NCBI RefSeq assembly: GCF_028290625.1
Contig: NZ_JAQGJM010000001.1
Coordinates: 124,001-188,000, forward strand
From: Devosia sp.
GTDB lineage: Bacteria; Pseudomonadota; Alphaproteobacteria; Rhizobiales; Devosiaceae
Reading direction: 5' to 3'
DNA length: 64,000 nucleotides
In this document: piece after piece, positions 63,901 to 64,000 of the stretch
Layout: the number at the start of each line of letters is the position of its first letter
Position numbering within the stretch: position 1 is the stretch's first letter
The notes under the pieces: generated by a model
Told to the model about the DNA's origin: nothing
The model's input: only the letters and a program-made list of their open reading frames with translations
Database searches by the model: none
Position numbers and translations under genes: made by a program

Positions 63901-64000
63901 ACCCAGGCCTGCACTGTCTCCTCGGGCAATATCAACTACACCATCGGCGGACCGGATCCGGTGGGCACAGATATCCTCAAGCGCCTGAGCGAGCTGAAGG
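51940..64000 (+). CDS. Giant repetitive filamentous adhesin (haemagglutinin/LktA-like), 3' end outside window
   Basis: The frame starts at ATG 51940 and appears unbroken to the window edge: at least 4,020 codons. An extended basic signal peptide (about residues 1-48, ending GAAPGYAQA) precedes a TPS-type haemagglutination domain (VNLGGGNNIVADG ... GGNIFFASSQGFIVGANGVVNVGSL). The rest is Ala/Gly/Thr/Val-rich beta-solenoid sequence with recurring GGKVGVGVS.A.N motifs and modules of about 400 residues. It resembles filamentous haemagglutinins and the LktA-type filamentous adhesins of Hyphomicrobiales. Two-partner secretion through a TpsB/FhaC-type pore is expected, but no such gene is in the window. 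Frequent long antisense open frames are codon-bias shadows. Confidence 0.88.
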   Translation, partial: MSRRRPSAASAPPAKSFPAIFARSGLMAGASPLVLGMVAVMAGAAPGYAQAVNLGGGNNIVADGRTQTQVTVSGNQTSITTNTVANGTGFNSFSDFQQAANTRVDMYVPDGAGNLVNIVRNGPVVIDGVLNAYKNGQIGGNIFFASSQGFIVGANGVVNVGSLSVTTPTSDFIENVIRPDGGINDTLAANLLRGVVPLSADGIISIAGTINAKGGVSLQGHDVNLDGGTIRIDGRLATHREILDSAVNTGGVVEGTALAMRGGVISIVASGNAHIAGVIDASARGTGDSHGGSIEIRSGGNITVDGTARLSADAASVNGGGGTIEVIADDTLLVADNARFTARGTGIGAGGFVELSGKTAIIRSIAVDLDSERGAAGTLLFDPFDLYIGTLPPGATGSVSGNIVLNGTNAVVQADNSITVVANGVIDTRSATGASGDISITAPLITIADGARLQADVTNGSGAQGGNITLTATRTTSGESRIVIGTGTGTGPIIAGHNVSLLASANVDSGLLLLTLPTAKATISVGTATITASGIFRAEATASAAGTLSVLPIGVVVSNVLASVDVGGSADITAASAALRATATATSRIGTTSLAPPNSAADGAVAVSTVTSKALVNVAGNARVATTGALELAAHNTVISAASAVPQAARFGASVAVSVVKAETSAIVAGAANISSGSLSIDAQTSALVKVTAQAAAGGGSEPDSGSKSSEYLDDSKYGQEASTSDGKVSVVGGLAISDLTATTLAKYASSVAAAIGGDTTITAGSTTGAELVADGAAVDSTTGVGVAVGINLARVSTAALAGGSLGSGSLTLASVASGNVFSTEATSGAGAENVGVAGSLATNIIDTESRAALEPAATIDLTGDLSLTASNASSSAAIAKPTETGVTGGKVGVGVSAALNVVANRATAEVADGVVLTGADATTLAATGEFSVESEAKAGSSGGISVTPALALNMVSNATTARVGTGGLLTLGSLDLSAVQQASNKATVTASAAGSKAAVGAGLAIALLNDTVTASLARSVTATGSVSVVGMGVSLSELTVEASASGAKAADDTGNAPAGSKPDVDSQVTGQLGSAKTKQDKAGVGSADQRATADTGVANGGARSASTSEGKVSVAAAVGVNVQSAKVVAQIEDAVAVSAGGALTVRAVGNADGKVTASGSAVSTDGVPASQVGIGAAVAVNKVATATTARLGVASYSAGAVTVEALKADVAALLANPASTATRTDTYLASATSGAGGSKVGIAGSLGLNLIDTESSARIAAAAIVTITGAGAVSLKADNRSTATAEALPVETGATGGKVGVGVSAAINIIANRSIAELEDTAVLTGAGAVSLNANGNFTSVAEGKAGASGGVSITPALGLNLIGNTTSARIGTGATMSAGSVAVSAVQQATTTTKAAAAATGATAAIGASLALALVNDTVSATTARSLTTTGNVSFTAQNKSVGTLSAEASAAGAKPAGDSGQAQAGDKDVDGKVNDQLTGAKSKQTTANVGSSTQQGATSQSVANGNARSAKTSEGKLSVAAAAAINVTTSSAIAEVPDAVAINAGGTLSITSANTTGGTITADGSAVGASSGSGGSSGQSQVGIGVAVAVNAIDKTNTARLGVASHVANGVTVAATQFGATATPDIDTISATAASGAGGSKVGIAGSLALNVADVRTSALIAAGATVNAGTGASVILADTRMNITASAQPIKAGATGGKVGVGASVALNMVTTNTSATLADGASFSNGAGLAVSANSAVSTTTKSAAGSAGGVAIDAVVALALLNDTTTARIGTSSTAISTAGAVSVSATSSGDHLAEADGNTKSGSVGLGAAAAVILGAGAQGTVLSNTSTTSATLARNVTAASLAITASSIRTYTADATATAKGGQFSDADPKKNETTGGTAASADTLDKTKNSQQGTSGGGKVTVAAAVGVAAAQDVVSANLQGVTVNTTGAVTIGATNTVGMATGGSGLAVNSQSQVGVGIGVALGIINNSTSATIADGSRINQSGSVAVTATTSENTAPAFINKATAVAIAGASSSKVSVAGALAVAISTSSAKAAIGDNVAVNSGGAVNVAVDNSSKLSARSLAGAYTSGNVGVGASIASIYSQHTLSASVGAGASVTSASLAVTTNNRKVNEPSVFTFTNFDDLKTRLQLGELLGASNYYAEAMGGAAATGSVAVQGSFAVLSFDDSANASIGRSLNVNGSTAQTTVTTTGAVTLKSESDLTSKAMAGGIVVSKSVGVGVSSAVIVSSGTNRALFAAGTSVTAGSVTALAKAGQDVQVFGITASGGGDVGVAGVATVVTTQNTVETLVDERASIAASGNIALDSKNDFTALSVAGGAAAGGTAGVGGAASVVTINNVTRAALANADNLANAVTINAGGTFGLSAKASENAKTFTAAGAASNNVAVGVAAAVYVLGTKTEAYVGTHARVGQTTEPSGMVIEAEDLTTLDSLAGAAAGASTVGAGAGASVGVIIKTTRAAIADNALVHSGDVRIAARSSETARTLAAGVGIGGTAGLAGALGVYSMVNTTTAEIGSNATVLADNNVAVLADDDVDISFLTGALSASGTAAVGASAAVAVIHATTTARIGSGASVTALGLGTGVNYVTGYAASLGGFGTSTAPKITAPGTTGYSAATGSDGEVTTADEALRQGLRLLVLERKTTPTTAIARGVVVNASGQNAVRSLVVGAAGGGTAGIAVSGNVPVILSNITASIEDGARINIDNAGGSGANQSVTVAAVSDVYRIGVAGSVGIGTVGVGAGVETSFIKPITSATIGSAQVNAKRDVVVTARSTQDYAGAAAAAAVAAGAAVAGGFSVLVLDSFTEARIGGIVHADGNVVVLADDITRSAALAGSAAIDIVGAGVGGSIALGVLTKRTSATIAANAVVTALGNSADVTVRDGTSFSGTRTARGVVVSANSNESMFTLGIAGAGGFYAGVAGAVSLQLLDIATMATIGADAQINATNTGANAAQDVVVVARNSSSIAAIDGGVAVSLGAGVSGAVDIGILRNTTAAGIADGAVVKANRSVDVLALQNIDTSSTVISASAGLAGIAAGVSVYSIGDGIAVGSEGSTQINSGGDMLGYVQGQLSDNTTGSVLAASSDQRVRDVGVSASAAKAGVTLSLAPTSVAGISARIGDATITSGGAVNIATRDTLNTETLAGAVAVGVVSLGAGIGIVTVESTNTAQLSGVSTLNVGSLKVDANSTHTLGVYSLAGTVGLAVAAQAAIAIITDNSITRSVIAGATVRTSNDVIVNAAAIRTGTADTRGAALSGSMALGLSYAAVNLGGLVEAKLDTLAGTGVTIGSIGARAASVAVTANSTNTAKATTKAVSGGIGIAALGALAEANSTTSVSTSANKATIYALNNARFASQSGGRAEATAQGLALGGLLAAGGSLAKAKVAEAVSTTISGGSLIDAGSVDLAASVAPILSTPGVSASASGSSGAFVGLTATEAEATNNSSANVLATGSTLRASGLIRAATQTNTAQLADASGFAFGILAVGANTSLARSATVSQAILRDMISVQGGDVRIVAEGQDRNEANTTSGSGGLIAGAAANARTISLNITRALAETTASAAQYTIQASGQLELRADHTTTFAGKVDSVQAAVVGASGATISHTANSTVEAILDDRARVRSASLAIKALSAVKNFFLNESAFSLRPGAATPVAYNPDTAAWNVDSGSGGLVNLPAGSSTVTVTHATTAAIGANGDILVVPAGSNLGNVQIEAFNETIVHQKAKLDSGGAIALADSDVRATVVSNATAAIGAGTNAIVSLGDIAMAAWGSTHIDLRSAATTYGLAGAPSGTADATYTGNNTVSIGTGATLMAAKGTFPTTVGAIPTSGTISLSAGTGLLGEAARLSVRTTVDLFNKTAIPISTTPDARSTVVVNSNLTVADSQNPANPTTLKGVLAAGDITLRAVRGTIDASAVGTGKDIYREALAAAASAISNAFGGGDVTFDYHGGTVSTTGMGTATINGLVATGIERYQTLVLNYQSNCSISTQACTVSSGNINYTIGGPDPVGTDILKRLSELK
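54604..58240 (+). repeat. Long-period internal repeats of about 400 residues in the adhesin
   Basis: A marker motif GGKVGVGxSxAxN is found at 54604, 55831 and 57037, that is every 1.2 kb. A polar, lysine-rich linker (SKPDVDSQVTGQLGSAKTKQ and GDKDVDGKVNDQLTGAKSKQ) recurs at about 55081, 56281 and, shorter, at 57541. Further related but looser modules follow towards 62 kb. Boundaries are approximate. Confidence 0.7.

Noticed and set aside
1-64000. Mobile elements, tRNA genes, CRISPR arrays
   Set aside because: No transposase-like protein, terminal inverted repeats with target duplications, cloverleaf-like sequence or regularly spaced short repeats were found by eye; all long repeats lie within coding sequence.

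Overview
The window is a high-GC (roughly 60-65 %) alphaproteobacterial chromosome segment. The export genes are of the rhizobial type (ExoY-, ExoF- and GumC-like proteins, PrtD/PrtE-type secretion) and two perfect CtrA-type sites are present, so I infer a member of the Hyphomicrobiales. A Devosia-like genus is possible, but the sequence alone does not prove it. Nearly the whole window is one large exopolysaccharide (EPS)/cell-surface locus with two type I secretion systems and several very large exported proteins.

Layout. (1) 1-2.6 kb: the end of an L-2-hydroxyglutarate oxidase gene, then two regulators on the minus strand, a SARP/BTAD protein and a LuxR-type protein with a degenerate receiver. 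(2) 3.3-7.1 kb: a beta-helix protein with two RTX domains, divergent from a Wzx flippase. (3) 7.2-12.7 kb: a tightly coupled six-gene minus-strand operon for amino-sugar nucleotides (hexapeptide acetyltransferase, Gfo/Idh dehydrogenase, DegT aminotransferase, second hexapeptide transferase, SDR epimerase, second DegT aminotransferase), ending in a strong hairpin terminator. (4) 13.0-16.1 kb: a PrtD/PrtE-like type I secretion pair. (5) 16.1-20.6 kb: polysaccharide assembly and export (degenerate BY-kinase, GumC/Wzz-like co-polymerase, ExoF-like export protein, ExoY-like priming transferase). (6) 21.0-24.3 kb: wecB, wecC and a WecG/TagA transferase, pointing to ManNAcA. (7) 24.5-32.7 kb: glycosyltransferases, Wzy-like polymerase, FkbM methyltransferase and a redoxin-like/2OG-oxygenase fusion. 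(8) 33.0-36.4 kb: rfbBDAC for dTDP-L-rhamnose. (9) 36.5-46.1 kb: a 1904-residue multidomain exported protein, a 104-residue unknown and an HlyB/HlyD-type secretion pair. (10) 46.2-51.9 kb: an unknown probable alpha/alpha-toroid protein, a GT2, a GMC oxidoreductase, a SapC protein and a signal-peptide protein. (11) 51.9 kb to the edge: an uninterrupted reading frame of more than 4,000 codons for a repetitive filamentous adhesin.

How it fits together. The ExoY-like enzyme would prime undecaprenyl phosphate. The glycosyltransferases would add rhamnose, ManNAcA and probably a 3-amino sugar. Wzx and Wzy would flip and polymerise the unit, and the GumC/ExoF pair would export the chain. By analogy with rhizobial PrsDE, the first secretion pair could export the RTX beta-helix protein. 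The second lies beside the 1904-residue protein and SapC. The locus therefore seems to build a polysaccharide matrix together with the large proteins that reside in or on it. CtrA-type sites in front of wzx and wecB suggest cell-cycle-linked expression.

The least described part is 36.5-51.9 kb: a secreted protein with an N,N-dimethylformamidase-like domain and four DUF4082-like domains, its small unknown neighbour, a dedicated transporter with a half-degenerate C39 domain, and a GT/GMC/toroid trio. No tRNA, rRNA, insertion sequence or CRISPR array was seen.
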